Shown here piece by piece: positions 1 through 7,655 of a stretch of 64,000 nucleotides of DNA. The position numbers and the translations under genes were made by a program. The stretch lies in assembly GCF_002860165.1 (NCBI RefSeq), contig NZ_PGUZ01000031.1, forward strand, positions 43,447-107,446. The letters are read 5' to 3'. The first letter of the stretch is position 1, and each line of letters begins with the position of its first letter. A model generated the notes under the pieces. It saw only the letters and a list, made by a program, of their open reading frames with translations. It did no database searches and was not told the origin of the DNA. This DNA is from Bacillus sp. V3-13 (lineage in GTDB: Bacteria > Bacillota > Bacilli > Bacillales > Cytobacillaceae).

Positions 1-763
1 TTAAGGTATACATTCTTGCTAATTCATACGGGGCGGCAGCCATTGAAAATCCAAAAGCTGCACCAAAACCAAGTAATTCCTTAAATCCAAAATGCCAGCT
101 TATCATATTAGGACTGAATTCAGATAAGAAACTCCCTACAAACTCGGTTCCACCAGCTTGATGGAAAAGCAGGGGAAGAGCAGCAAAGAAACATCCAGCC
201 ATAATAATGGCTTGAACGAAGTCACTATATGCCGTTGCTCTCATTCCCCCTATCATCGTATAAAGCAATGTGATCCCAACAGTAATGATGGCTCCCCATA
301 TAAACGGGATCCCGAACAGTGTCTGAAAAATATTTCCCCCTGCTTGATACTGTGCTGTTAAGTAAACTGTATAAGCAACTAATATCAACAAGGCCGATAT
401 TCCACGGGCCGCTTTACTATTAAATCTCGTTCCCACATAATCAGGAACCGTCAATCCTTTAAACGCTTGAAACTTTGGTCCAACCAGAGTTGCAGCAACC
501 AACCACCCTAACCAAAGGCCGCTCCAAATCCACAGAAAGCTACCACCTGTTAAATAATGCACTCCTAAAGTTCCTACAAAAGTACCTGCACTCATTTGGG
601 TTGCAGCAAAAGCAGCTCCGCCAACTAAAGGCCCTATCGATCTTCCCGCTACAAGGAAATCTTCTGTTCCTTTGTTCTTTGTACCTGACCATATTCCAAT
701 CCCAAGAATAACAGCAAAATATAATACCAAGACAACATAAAACGTTGTGCTGACTTCAAACAT
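1..763 (-). CDS. Sodium:solute symporter (SSS family), C-terminus outside window
   Basis: Reading the minus strand from 763 gives MFEVSTTFYVVLVLYF followed by successive membrane helices, running open to the window edge (about 254 residues seen). The segments GTKNKGTEDFLVAGRSIG and TQMSAGTFVGT are typical of the SSS/PutP-type sodium symporter family, which imports amino acids, pantothenate or carboxylates with Na+. The start is the second of two ATGs, nine bases after GGAGG; the first (769) lies too close to the Shine-Dalgarno. It follows the 31-residue accessory gene at 784-879 and is the last visible gene of the peptide-catabolism island, so an amino-acid or peptide-derived substrate is a reasonable inference. 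The substrate cannot be read from the sequence. Confidence 0.85.
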   Translation of the reverse strand, partial: MFEVSTTFYVVLVLYFAVILGIGIWSGTKNKGTEDFLVAGRSIGPLVGGAAFAATQMSAGTFVGTLGVHYLTGGSFLWIWSGLWLGWLVAATLVGPKFQAFKGLTVPDYVGTRFNSKAARGISALLILVAYTVYLTAQYQAGGNIFQTLFGIPFIWGAIITVGITLLYTMIGGMRATAYSDFVQAIIMAGCFFAALPLLFHQAGGTEFVGSFLSEFSPNMISWHFGFKELLGFGAAFGFSMAAAPYELARMYTL

Positions 764-783
764 TTCCATTTCCCTCCTTTGGT

Positions 784-879
784 CTACTTTTCACTTTTTA
801 CCGCCCAAATGAAATACCCTGCAATCCAAACAATTGTATATAGAACAAATAAGCTAAAGGGAGTGCCCAGATTAAACAT
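784..879 (-). CDS. Small symporter accessory protein (31 aa)
   Basis: A short minus-strand frame encodes MFNLGTPFSLFVLYTIVWI then AGYFIWAVKSEK and a stop: one transmembrane helix with a basic/charged cytoplasmic tail. Its ATG overlaps the last eight bases of the upstream gene (stop at 872-874), so translation is probably coupled. It ends 20 bases before the SSS symporter start. Size, single helix and position match the small symporter accessory proteins encoded just ahead of many bacterial SSS transporters. I infer a role in stability or folding of the symporter. The length is too short for ordinary gene calling, so confidence rests on context and on the clean overlap. Confidence 0.65.
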   Translation of the reverse strand: MFNLGTPFSLFVLYTIVWIAGYFIWAVKSEK

Positions 880-1561
880 TTACTATTTCACCTGCCTTAC
901 TTTTTCTTTCACTGATTATCCAAGCAATAATAATCCCCAAGATAACAGCTAATCCGAAAATCGTATAAAAATTTGAGATTGTAAAAAATCCTGCAGGTGA
1001 AGAACCTGTCTGCAGACCTGCGAAGCTTGGAATGTTCATCATATGCTCTTCGACTGTCCCCGAATCTCCAGAATCGATAATCGGAAATGACTCGTGAAGA
1101 TATGTGCCCTCCGGAAGCTCGACTTGCAACGAAACTACATTTCCATTTCCATCTGAATTTACTGCGGGTACGAGAAAAGGGATTTTCTCAGTCTCAAGAT
1201 CTGAGACTTCATAAGAGAGTGTATAAGTAAAATCTCCTTGGACACCTTCTGGAAGGGAGACAATAAATTTATCCACCGAGCCTCCTTCACTTGCTTCATA
1301 AGTAAGCTTCTGATTATTCGCATTAACATCTAAATTTTCAAGCTGCACACCGCTAATTTTTGTTGCAACATGTTCCAATGCTGCCTTAGGAATCGCTTCT
1401 GCATTTGCTATTGTAATCTCTTCGGTTACCATTACTCTATCTCCGTAGGAAATATTTAAATTAGCAGTTTTTAAAATAGGGGATGCTTCTGCGGCTGATA
1501 CTGGCGCTATTGAAAAAAGCATAATCATAAAAAGAAGCACTAAAAATTTTTGCAACTTCAT
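872..1561 (-). CDS. Anchored extracytoplasmic protein of unknown function
   Basis: A 229-residue protein starting MKLQKFLVLLFMIM with a cleavable-looking signal peptide (end near SAAEA), an extracytoplasmic region of about 165 residues rich in beta-strand pattern (repeated polar/aliphatic alternation, ethanolamine-like acidic loops), and one C-terminal membrane helix (GLAVILGIIIAWII) followed by SERKSKAG. The start at 1561 has AAGAAGGAGAGA immediately upstream; an earlier ATG at 1612 lacks such a site and would bury the signal peptide. I do not recognise the domain. It overlaps the symporter accessory gene by eight bases, so it is very likely part of the same transporter unit, perhaps as a substrate-binding or sensing ectodomain. 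That role is inference. Confidence 0.6.
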   Translation of the reverse strand: MKLQKFLVLLFMIMLFSIAPVSAAEASPILKTANLNISYGDRVMVTEEITIANAEAIPKAALEHVATKISGVQLENLDVNANNQKLTYEASEGGSVDKFIVSLPEGVQGDFTYTLSYEVSDLETEKIPFLVPAVNSDGNGNVVSLQVELPEGTYLHESFPIIDSGDSGTVEEHMMNIPSFAGLQTGSSPAGFFTISNFYTIFGLAVILGIIIAWIISERKSKAGEIVNV

Positions 1562-1673
1562 TCTCTCCTTCTTAATAAAAATTTTTCCAATTAAACAGGT
1601 ATTGGATTTCAACCACCTTCTAAAAATCTTTTATTTATATTTTTGAAAAATCAAAAAACTTGTTAGAAAAAAA

Positions 1674-2882
1674 TTATATTTGAACTTCTTTTCGCTGAGC
1701 CTTACTATTATTTGCTTCGTGATTTTCTAGTTCTCCCAGTGTGAATAAAATCCGAATTATAAAGGATGCTAAGCAAGCCATCCAAATAATATGAAAGGTC
1801 CCAAACTGATCGTAAAGCAATCCAAATATATATCCTGAGAGGGCTGAAGCTATTTGCCCTACCGTGTTCATGATACTAATAACTGATCCAGCTAAGTTTA
1901 TGTGGACGATTTCTGTTGCCAAAGCCAGCATCGGTGCCATTGACCAGGAAATCCCTGTTCCTATAATAACAGCGACCAGATAAATCAGATAATCATTCAA
2001 GATATAGAGCCACAAAGCACTTGCAGCCATTAGGCAGCTGCCAATCATCAATGTGGATTTTCTTTGCCCTAAGAAATCGGAAATCTTTCCGGATAGCGGT
2101 GCAGCTATAATTTGAGCGATCATCATGATGGCCATAACCAAACCAGTTTCTCTCTTCGTATATCCCATAGCAGCTTCCATGTAGGTCGGCATCCAAGCAA
2201 GAAATCCATAAAGGCCAAATAATCCGAAAAAAGCAATTCCCAACAGACGTACGATTTTCTTATTCTTAAATAAATCAAAAAAACCACTAGGTCGGATCCT
2301 TTTATTCTCGTCTTCATTCGTGTTACTCTCGCCTTCGGGTATCTTCAAAAACAGCAGCAATACCGGCAATAACAGCAGGGACAAGAGCAGAAACAATAGA
2401 TTCCATTCCACAAAGGATGAAAGAATTGGAAAAATGGTTAATGTTAAAAGCATTCCCATTCCTGCAGCTCCTTCTAAAATCCCGATACTGACACCGCGTT
2501 TCTCTTTAGGAGTAAAAGTAGAGATCAGCTTTATTCCCGGCGAGAATAGCATTGCGGATGAAGCTCCCATGATAAACCTTAGGATTAGTGCCAGGTAGAG
2601 TGAATCCGTTAAAGAAAATATAATTGAAGAAACCATCATTGTAGTTAGACCAATCAATATTAACCATCTCGGTGAATAACGGTCTGCCAATGTACCAGCT
2701 GGAATTTGAAAAGCAGCATACCCCAATAAAAAAGAAGAAACTAATCCCCCGACCTCTGCAAAACCTGCATTGTACATATCCTTAAGATCAACCAGAAAAG
2801 GCACAACTTCCATACGATGAGAAAAGGCCAGAAAGTGAATAAAACTGACAAAACCAACAATAAGCCACTGTAAACGTGTCAC
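1674..2882 (-). CDS. MFS transporter
   Basis: A 402-residue protein with about twelve hydrophobic segments in two halves separated by a charged loop (ESNTNEDENKRIRP, near residue 195). The segment GTLADRYSPRWLI is the MFS loop 2-3 signature, with GKISDFLGQRKST as its copy in the second half. This places it in the major facilitator superfamily, anion/organic-acid-like branch. Translation starts at a GTG behind AGGGGTAGGATT, which lies inside the end of the enolase-family gene only four bases away, so the two are co-transcribed and probably coupled. Either uptake of the substrate or export of a product of the neighbouring enzymes is plausible; the substrate is unknown. Confidence 0.8.
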   Translation of the reverse strand: MTRLQWLIVGFVSFIHFLAFSHRMEVVPFLVDLKDMYNAGFAEVGGLVSSFLLGYAAFQIPAGTLADRYSPRWLILIGLTTMMVSSIIFSLTDSLYLALILRFIMGASSAMLFSPGIKLISTFTPKEKRGVSIGILEGAAGMGMLLTLTIFPILSSFVEWNLLFLLLSLLLLPVLLLFLKIPEGESNTNEDENKRIRPSGFFDLFKNKKIVRLLGIAFFGLFGLYGFLAWMPTYMEAAMGYTKRETGLVMAIMMIAQIIAAPLSGKISDFLGQRKSTLMIGSCLMAASALWLYILNDYLIYLVAVIIGTGISWSMAPMLALATEIVHINLAGSVISIMNTVGQIASALSGYIFGLLYDQFGTFHIIWMACLASFIIRILFTLGELENHEANNSKAQRKEVQI

Positions 2883-2886
2883 AATC

Positions 2887-3972
2887 CTACCCCTCTGTTA
2901 ACTCTTCAAAGATATCTTCAATTCCAAACCCAATACTGTCCGGGATGTCCATATCACCTTTAACTTGAATTTTTCCAAATGGATCATCTTTTAAATAGTA
3001 AGGCCCCACTATTTCATGCGAATGGGTTCCCGGTAAAATTGTGGAAAGATGAAGACTAGCTTGTGTACCAAGAAGCGTATCCCAAGGACTGATTAAAACA
3101 CATTGCAGGCCAATGGCTTCTGAAAATTGAGCAATTTGAATGGCTGGTGAAATCCCGCCACACTTAATTAATTTAATCCCAACAAGGTCGATCGCTTCTT
3201 TTTTAGCAAGCTGATATACGTCCTTTAGAGTATGGGCACTTTCGTCTGCCATGATTGGGATCGAAGAGGTGTTTCTAACTTGTCTTAATCCGTCCCTGTC
3301 CCAACCCGGTACAGGCTGTTCGACATAATCAATATCATATTGTTTTATCTCCTCTATTACGTTTACAGCTGTTTTCACATTATAGCCTTGATTCGCATCA
3401 ACTCTTAAACGGACATTTCGACCAACAGCCTTTCGAATTTCAGAAATCGCGTCAATGTCTTTTCGGAAATCACTGCCGATTTTAATCTTTAGCGTATCAA
3501 ACCCTAAATCAACCATTTCCTTTGCCAGCCTGGCCATATCGCATGGAGAATCATCACCTAAAACATAGGCAACTCGAACAGGAGCTTTCTTATCACCCCC
3601 TATTAACCTGTAAACAGGACTGTTTACGCTTTTTCCTTGAAGATCCCATAATGCCATATCAATAGCCGACTTAGCGCCAGTTGCATGCCCCAAAACTTGC
3701 TCCATAGTAATATGAATATCCCTTAACGAGTAAACCGGTTTCCCAATTATTGCAGGGACAAGGTTTTTCTCTACTAAAACCTTCATCGTTTCGGCTGTTT
3801 CCCCCGTAAAAAAAGGCAATTCAGATGCTTCTCCGAGTCCTGTTAACCCCGCCTCTGTCGTAATGCGGACGATTAAATGAGATTGATAAGGGGGTAATTC
3901 TCCATATGTTGTCCTAAAGCTGACATTTAGAGGGGTGTGGATAACTTTCGCCTCAATCTTGGCAATTCGCAA
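2887..3972 (-). CDS. Enolase-superfamily enzyme (mandelate racemase/muconate lactonizing type)
   Basis: A 361-residue protein with the N-terminal capping domain and a C-terminal barrel. Active-site features are visible: the KxK pair at K162/K164 (TLKIKIG), metal ligands D192 (DANQG), E218 (EQP) and D243 (ADES), and the opposing lysine K267 (GIKLIKCGG). This is the muconate-lactonizing subgroup, which includes dipeptide epimerases, N-succinylamino acid racemases and hydroxyproline dehydratases. The C-terminal SPWDT differs from the DxD that typical L-Ala-D/L-Glu epimerases use, so I do not assign a substrate. The start is a TTG behind AGGAGAGGAG. The racemase and peptidase neighbours suggest epimerisation or racemisation of an amino-acid derivative. 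Confidence 0.82.
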   Translation of the reverse strand: MRIAKIEAKVIHTPLNVSFRTTYGELPPYQSHLIVRITTEAGLTGLGEASELPFFTGETAETMKVLVEKNLVPAIIGKPVYSLRDIHITMEQVLGHATGAKSAIDMALWDLQGKSVNSPVYRLIGGDKKAPVRVAYVLGDDSPCDMARLAKEMVDLGFDTLKIKIGSDFRKDIDAISEIRKAVGRNVRLRVDANQGYNVKTAVNVIEEIKQYDIDYVEQPVPGWDRDGLRQVRNTSSIPIMADESAHTLKDVYQLAKKEAIDLVGIKLIKCGGISPAIQIAQFSEAIGLQCVLISPWDTLLGTQASLHLSTILPGTHSHEIVGPYYLKDDPFGKIQVKGDMDIPDSIGFGIEDIFEELTEG

Positions 3973-4092
3973 TAAGCTCCTCTCCTTTTAAAAAATAATG
4001 CAAATATTTCGGCAAGTTCAAAATCCCTTTACTTCTGTGGGGATAGTGGATAAATAGTATTTAGGGTTAGAGAATGTCCTAATGCGGGTTCT

Positions 4093-4875
4093 CTACTTTA
4101 CGATTTTGTCTTTCTTTACTAATAGTTCCTTTGAGGAATTTACTGTACGAGATGAAAGTTTGGGCGGAGTAAGGTAGGCAAGTTTAGAATGACATACACC
4201 GGCACCCACCATCGCCTCTGCCATTTTTAGCGAAATTTTCCCCGGGTTTATAACGGGTACTCCTAATTCTTTTGACATTTCTTCAGCCACATTTAGAAAA
4301 CCCATGGACATACAACCTAATACCAGCGTATCTGCTCGATCTTCTATTATTGCTTTTTTTCCTTCTTCGACCAGTTTTTGGGTTGTTTTTGCACGATCAT
4401 TTGCCAATTCCAAAACTGGCGTTTCAATGGCACGAACTGATGCAAGCTTTTTTCCCACTCCTGCTTTCTCCACTAAATGGTACAGGGGATTTACAATACT
4501 GTTCGTTACAGTTATTATGGAAAATCGATACCCGGACATCGCTGCAGCCAAAACACCGGCTTCACCTGGTCCAACTACCACCATTTTTTCAGTAACTTCC
4601 CTAATTGCATCCAGACCAGGATCCCCATAACACCCTAATATCGCTGCATCATACCCTTGCTCCTCCATTTCCAACATGAGGTTTACAGTACTTGGTATAC
4701 TCAAATACTCCTCATATAACGATTCAATCGACGCAGGCCCCTCATCAACATCCACTATGTCGACCTGAGTTCCCGGGGCAGCATACGAGCGCAGGATTTC
4801 CAGTCTCCTCTCCATTTCTAAACGGCCTTGTTCATTTCTGCTAATTGGTCCTGGCAGCACATAAACAATTTTCAA
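4093..4875 (-). CDS. Asp/Glu/hydantoin racemase family protein
   Basis: A 260-residue protein with the two catalytic cysteines of cofactor-independent racemases: C82 in ILGCYGDPG and C188 in LVLGCMSMGF. The GCxGDPG form is characteristic of the hydantoin/allantoin racemase branch rather than of MurI glutamate racemases. The two half-domains (residues 1-110 and 110-225) each carry one cysteine, as expected. It probably racemises an amino acid, hydantoin or similar compound in the cytoplasm. It sits 120 bases upstream of the enolase-superfamily gene and downstream of a terminator at 5083-5108, so the M20 peptidase and this gene may belong to separate transcripts. Substrate unknown. Confidence 0.75.
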   Translation of the reverse strand: MKIVYVLPGPISRNEQGRLEMERRLEILRSYAAPGTQVDIVDVDEGPASIESLYEEYLSIPSTVNLMLEMEEQGYDAAILGCYGDPGLDAIREVTEKMVVVGPGEAGVLAAAMSGYRFSIITVTNSIVNPLYHLVEKAGVGKKLASVRAIETPVLELANDRAKTTQKLVEEGKKAIIEDRADTLVLGCMSMGFLNVAEEMSKELGVPVINPGKISLKMAEAMVGAGVCHSKLAYLTPPKLSSRTVNSSKELLVKKDKIVK

Positions 4876-5082
4876 TTGTATCCCTCCTTTTTGTTTCAGT
4901 TATAAACATGCAAGTTTCGTGCCAGCATTAAATTTGGTGATGGTCGCCAACGCAGCAAACGAAGTACTTGTTCATCCATTTAACCTGCGGCCGAAAAGCC
5001 TTCATTTAGGGTTTGTTTGGGAGTATTTTGGTTGGAATGCAATTAGTGCAGGAAATAGTCCTATGATTAATTGCTAAACAAC

Positions 5083-5108
5083 AAAAAGGGGGGATATCCC
5101 CCCTTTTT
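5083..5108 (-). terminator. Rho-independent terminator after the M20 dipeptidase gene
   Basis: Perfect hairpin: A5-GGGGGG, loop ATAT, CCCCCC-T5. It is followed on the minus strand by a T run, 13 bases after the stop of the gene at 5121. It is symmetrical, so it could act in both directions. Confidence 0.8.
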
Positions 5109-5120
5109 AATAAAAATTTA

Positions 5121-6488
5121 TTAATTTGAATTCATTTCCTCTCCTAGATCCAGCAACACCTGGCAGGTGGCTTTTATCCCATTGAAAAAACATTCAACTT
5201 TCATGTTTTCGTTAGGGGAATGATTATTTTCATCTGCGTTTGCATAAGGGACCAAGATGGAAGGTAAACCTAAAATCTTCGTAAACACATAATCAGGAAA
5301 GGTCGCCCCTATAGCCGGCATGATGATCGGTTCTCTGCTATATGCCTTGTTGATTGCCTTTACAATCGTTTGAACTACTTTCAGCTCAACTGGAGTTCTG
5401 GATGGCTCGACTTTCCCTATGCATGTGACTTTTGCTCCTGGAGCATGCTTTTTAACATGGTTTGATATACTTTGATAGATATCTTCCGGGTTTTGATCCA
5501 CAACCAGGCGAATATCCAACTTGACTCTCGCTTTACTGGGAATGATTGTTTTTGCTCCACCACCTGTATATCCGCTTGAAAAACCGCTAATGTTAAAGGT
5601 TGGTTCCAAAGAAAGCTTTCTATAATATTCTTCACCATCCATTTCCAAAGCGGGCAAACCAATCACGTGAGCCGCTTCTTTTGAATCAAAAGGGAGCTTT
5701 CTTAACAAATCGATTTCAAAGTCGGTCGGTGTTCGGACATTATCATAAAAACCATCAATGAGAACAGTACCATCCGATGAACGCATAGTATCCAGCAAAT
5801 GAATCAACGTCCACGCCGGATTCGGAGAAATGCCTCCTTTATTCCCCGAATGATTGTCTCTTATCGCACCCTCTGCTTCGATTTCGACATATAACATCCC
5901 CCGGCACCCTAACATGACCATCGGAGTTCCATCAACATGCATTGGCCCATCTGAGGTGTAAACCACATCCGCTTTTAATAAATCCTTATTGTTTACAACG
6001 AAAGGGGCAAAATTCCGGCTTAAGCTTTCTTCTTCGCCGTCAAACACCATTTTTACGTTAACAGGCAATTCTCCATGTGTTTCTAACAAGCTTTTAACGG
6101 CTAGCACCTGTGCCATGAGCTGACCCTTATTATCCCCGGCACCCCTGGCATAGATTTTTCCATTTCTTATTTCCGGTTCAAAAGGCGGGCTAATCCATTC
6201 TTCAAAAGGCTCAGGTGGCTGGACGTCATAATGTCCGTAGATTAGTATGGTGAATTTATTTTTAGCAGAGATAACTTCCCCGTACACAATTGGATGTCCT
6301 TGCGTCTCCAAGACCTTAGTTGTGATTCCGGATGACTCCATTAGGTCGGTCAGCAGGTTAACACACTCAGTTATTCCTTTATTTTGAGCACTGATACTGG
6401 GCTGCCTTAACAATCGAAATAGATCATCAAGATATTCCTGTTTCTTCTTTTCTATTAAATTGTTAACTAGCTCGATATCCAAGCCCAT
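5121..6488 (-). CDS. M20 family dipeptidase (CNDP-like)
   Basis: About 455 residues. Metal-site motifs of M20 peptidases are present: GHYDVQPP, GAGDNKGQ, the catalytic pair in DGEEES, then TSDGPM, and the late HSPNENM. The dimerisation lid domain (about residues 210-370) contains NHSGNKGG and GFSSGYTGGG. Length and the DVQPP motif fit the dipeptidase/carnosinase-like branch that cuts dipeptides or tripeptides with two zinc ions. The start is uncertain: ATG at 6488 is directly preceded by GAGGTG, which may instead be the Shine-Dalgarno of a slightly later start; a GTG at 6491 is the other option. It lies 61 bases downstream of the PanE-type reductase gene in the same direction. Confidence 0.88.
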   Translation of the reverse strand: MGLDIELVNNLIEKKKQEYLDDLFRLLRQPSISAQNKGITECVNLLTDLMESSGITTKVLETQGHPIVYGEVISAKNKFTILIYGHYDVQPPEPFEEWISPPFEPEIRNGKIYARGAGDNKGQLMAQVLAVKSLLETHGELPVNVKMVFDGEEESLSRNFAPFVVNNKDLLKADVVYTSDGPMHVDGTPMVMLGCRGMLYVEIEAEGAIRDNHSGNKGGISPNPAWTLIHLLDTMRSSDGTVLIDGFYDNVRTPTDFEIDLLRKLPFDSKEAAHVIGLPALEMDGEEYYRKLSLEPTFNISGFSSGYTGGGAKTIIPSKARVKLDIRLVVDQNPEDIYQSISNHVKKHAPGAKVTCIGKVEPSRTPVELKVVQTIVKAINKAYSREPIIMPAIGATFPDYVFTKILGLPSILVPYANADENNHSPNENMKVECFFNGIKATCQVLLDLGEEMNSN

Positions 6489-6552
6489 CACCTCAATTTA
6501 TATTTTTTAAAAGGGAGAAATGGATGTTCCGCCACTTCTCCCTTTTGCTGAA

Positions 6553-7593
6553 TCAAACGTCCAATTTCTGTTGATGAAGGCTATGCAGCTGTGCAAGATT
6601 TTGAAGAGAGAGCTCCCGTTCTCCATTTTCTATTTCAATAATCATTGACAACAGAGCTTTTAGTAATATCATATTGAAACCTGCCTGTTCCCCCATTTCA
6701 ATCACTGGGTTCAGGTGCTGGGGAACTTCTGTTTTTCTTTTTCTAACTGCTAAGTCCCGCCAAATTCCGGTTCGGGTTTTAGTATAAGAACGGAGGCGTT
6801 TGACCAGGACATATAAACTTTGATTGATTTTTTCCTCATCTCTCATACCCCTCGGATATACGATTGAAGGCTCCCAGTCATCAAACCCTTCAGGCTTAAT
6901 TCCTTTATGGTGAGCAATCTGCAAAACTTCACTGGCAAGGTCCAATAACATATTTCGGTGGTAATCGGATTCTATTAGATCCGCAATTGTTTCATTAGTT
7001 AATGCAGTAGCTGTTAAAATCGCACCATAAGCGAGCTTGCTCCATAAGTAACCGAATATGTTATAAATAACCCTGGTGTTTCCCCAAACCGATAAGTCAT
7101 GTGCAAGTTCTCTAACCCGGGCCGTATTTGTTCCGTCCAATTCACCAATATACACGCTGCCAATTCCGCCATAATTAATAATCCCTGGTTCCAGGTAGTC
7201 CGCGAATAAATTAACGAAACAGCCTATTGTCCGTTCTTTGCCAATAAGATTGGCAATCTCCAATTCACAAAGGCCGTTCTGAAAAGAAACAACATATGAA
7301 TCATCATGTAATCGGTGTTTGAAGCTATTAACAGCATCAACAGTATGGTGTGCCTTTACACATAACAGTACTTTATCGATCGGTTCACTTTGTGTTTTAA
7401 ATTCTTCATTTATAAAAACTTTTACCGGCACTGTAAATGAGTCCGATTGACCTTTAATACATAGCCCCTCTTTTCTCATTTTTAATACGTGCGCTTTATC
7501 TTTATCTACGAAGGTTACATGATGTCCGCCCTTGACTAAATAAGCACCAATAACTCCGCCAATTGCTCCTGCTCCGACAATCACGTAGTTCAT
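6553..7593 (-). CDS. Ketopantoate reductase family (ApbA/PanE) oxidoreductase
   Basis: A 346-residue protein with an N-terminal Rossmann fold (MNYVIVGAGAIGGVIGAYL) and the helical C-terminal domain of ketopantoate reductases (conserved lysine in SKLAYGAILTATALTNE). Family members reduce 2-oxo acids, classically 2-dehydropantoate, with NADPH. At 346 residues it is longer than housekeeping PanE, and a role in pantothenate synthesis is not supported because no panB/C/D lies nearby. In this context, oxidation or reduction of a 2-oxo/2-hydroxy acid made from an amino acid is more likely (inference). The start at 7593 was chosen for GAAAGGATTGACAGAA just upstream; an in-frame ATG at 7629 lacks a good site. 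Confidence 0.8.
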   Translation of the reverse strand: MNYVIVGAGAIGGVIGAYLVKGGHHVTFVDKDKAHVLKMRKEGLCIKGQSDSFTVPVKVFINEEFKTQSEPIDKVLLCVKAHHTVDAVNSFKHRLHDDSYVVSFQNGLCELEIANLIGKERTIGCFVNLFADYLEPGIINYGGIGSVYIGELDGTNTARVRELAHDLSVWGNTRVIYNIFGYLWSKLAYGAILTATALTNETIADLIESDYHRNMLLDLASEVLQIAHHKGIKPEGFDDWEPSIVYPRGMRDEEKINQSLYVLVKRLRSYTKTRTGIWRDLAVRKRKTEVPQHLNPVIEMGEQAGFNMILLKALLSMIIEIENGERELSLQNLAQLHSLHQQKLDV

Positions 7594-7655
7594 TTCTGTC
7601 AATCCTTTCAGGTTGTATTTCCCAGTCATACAAAAAAGGATTTAGGTAATCTTTA

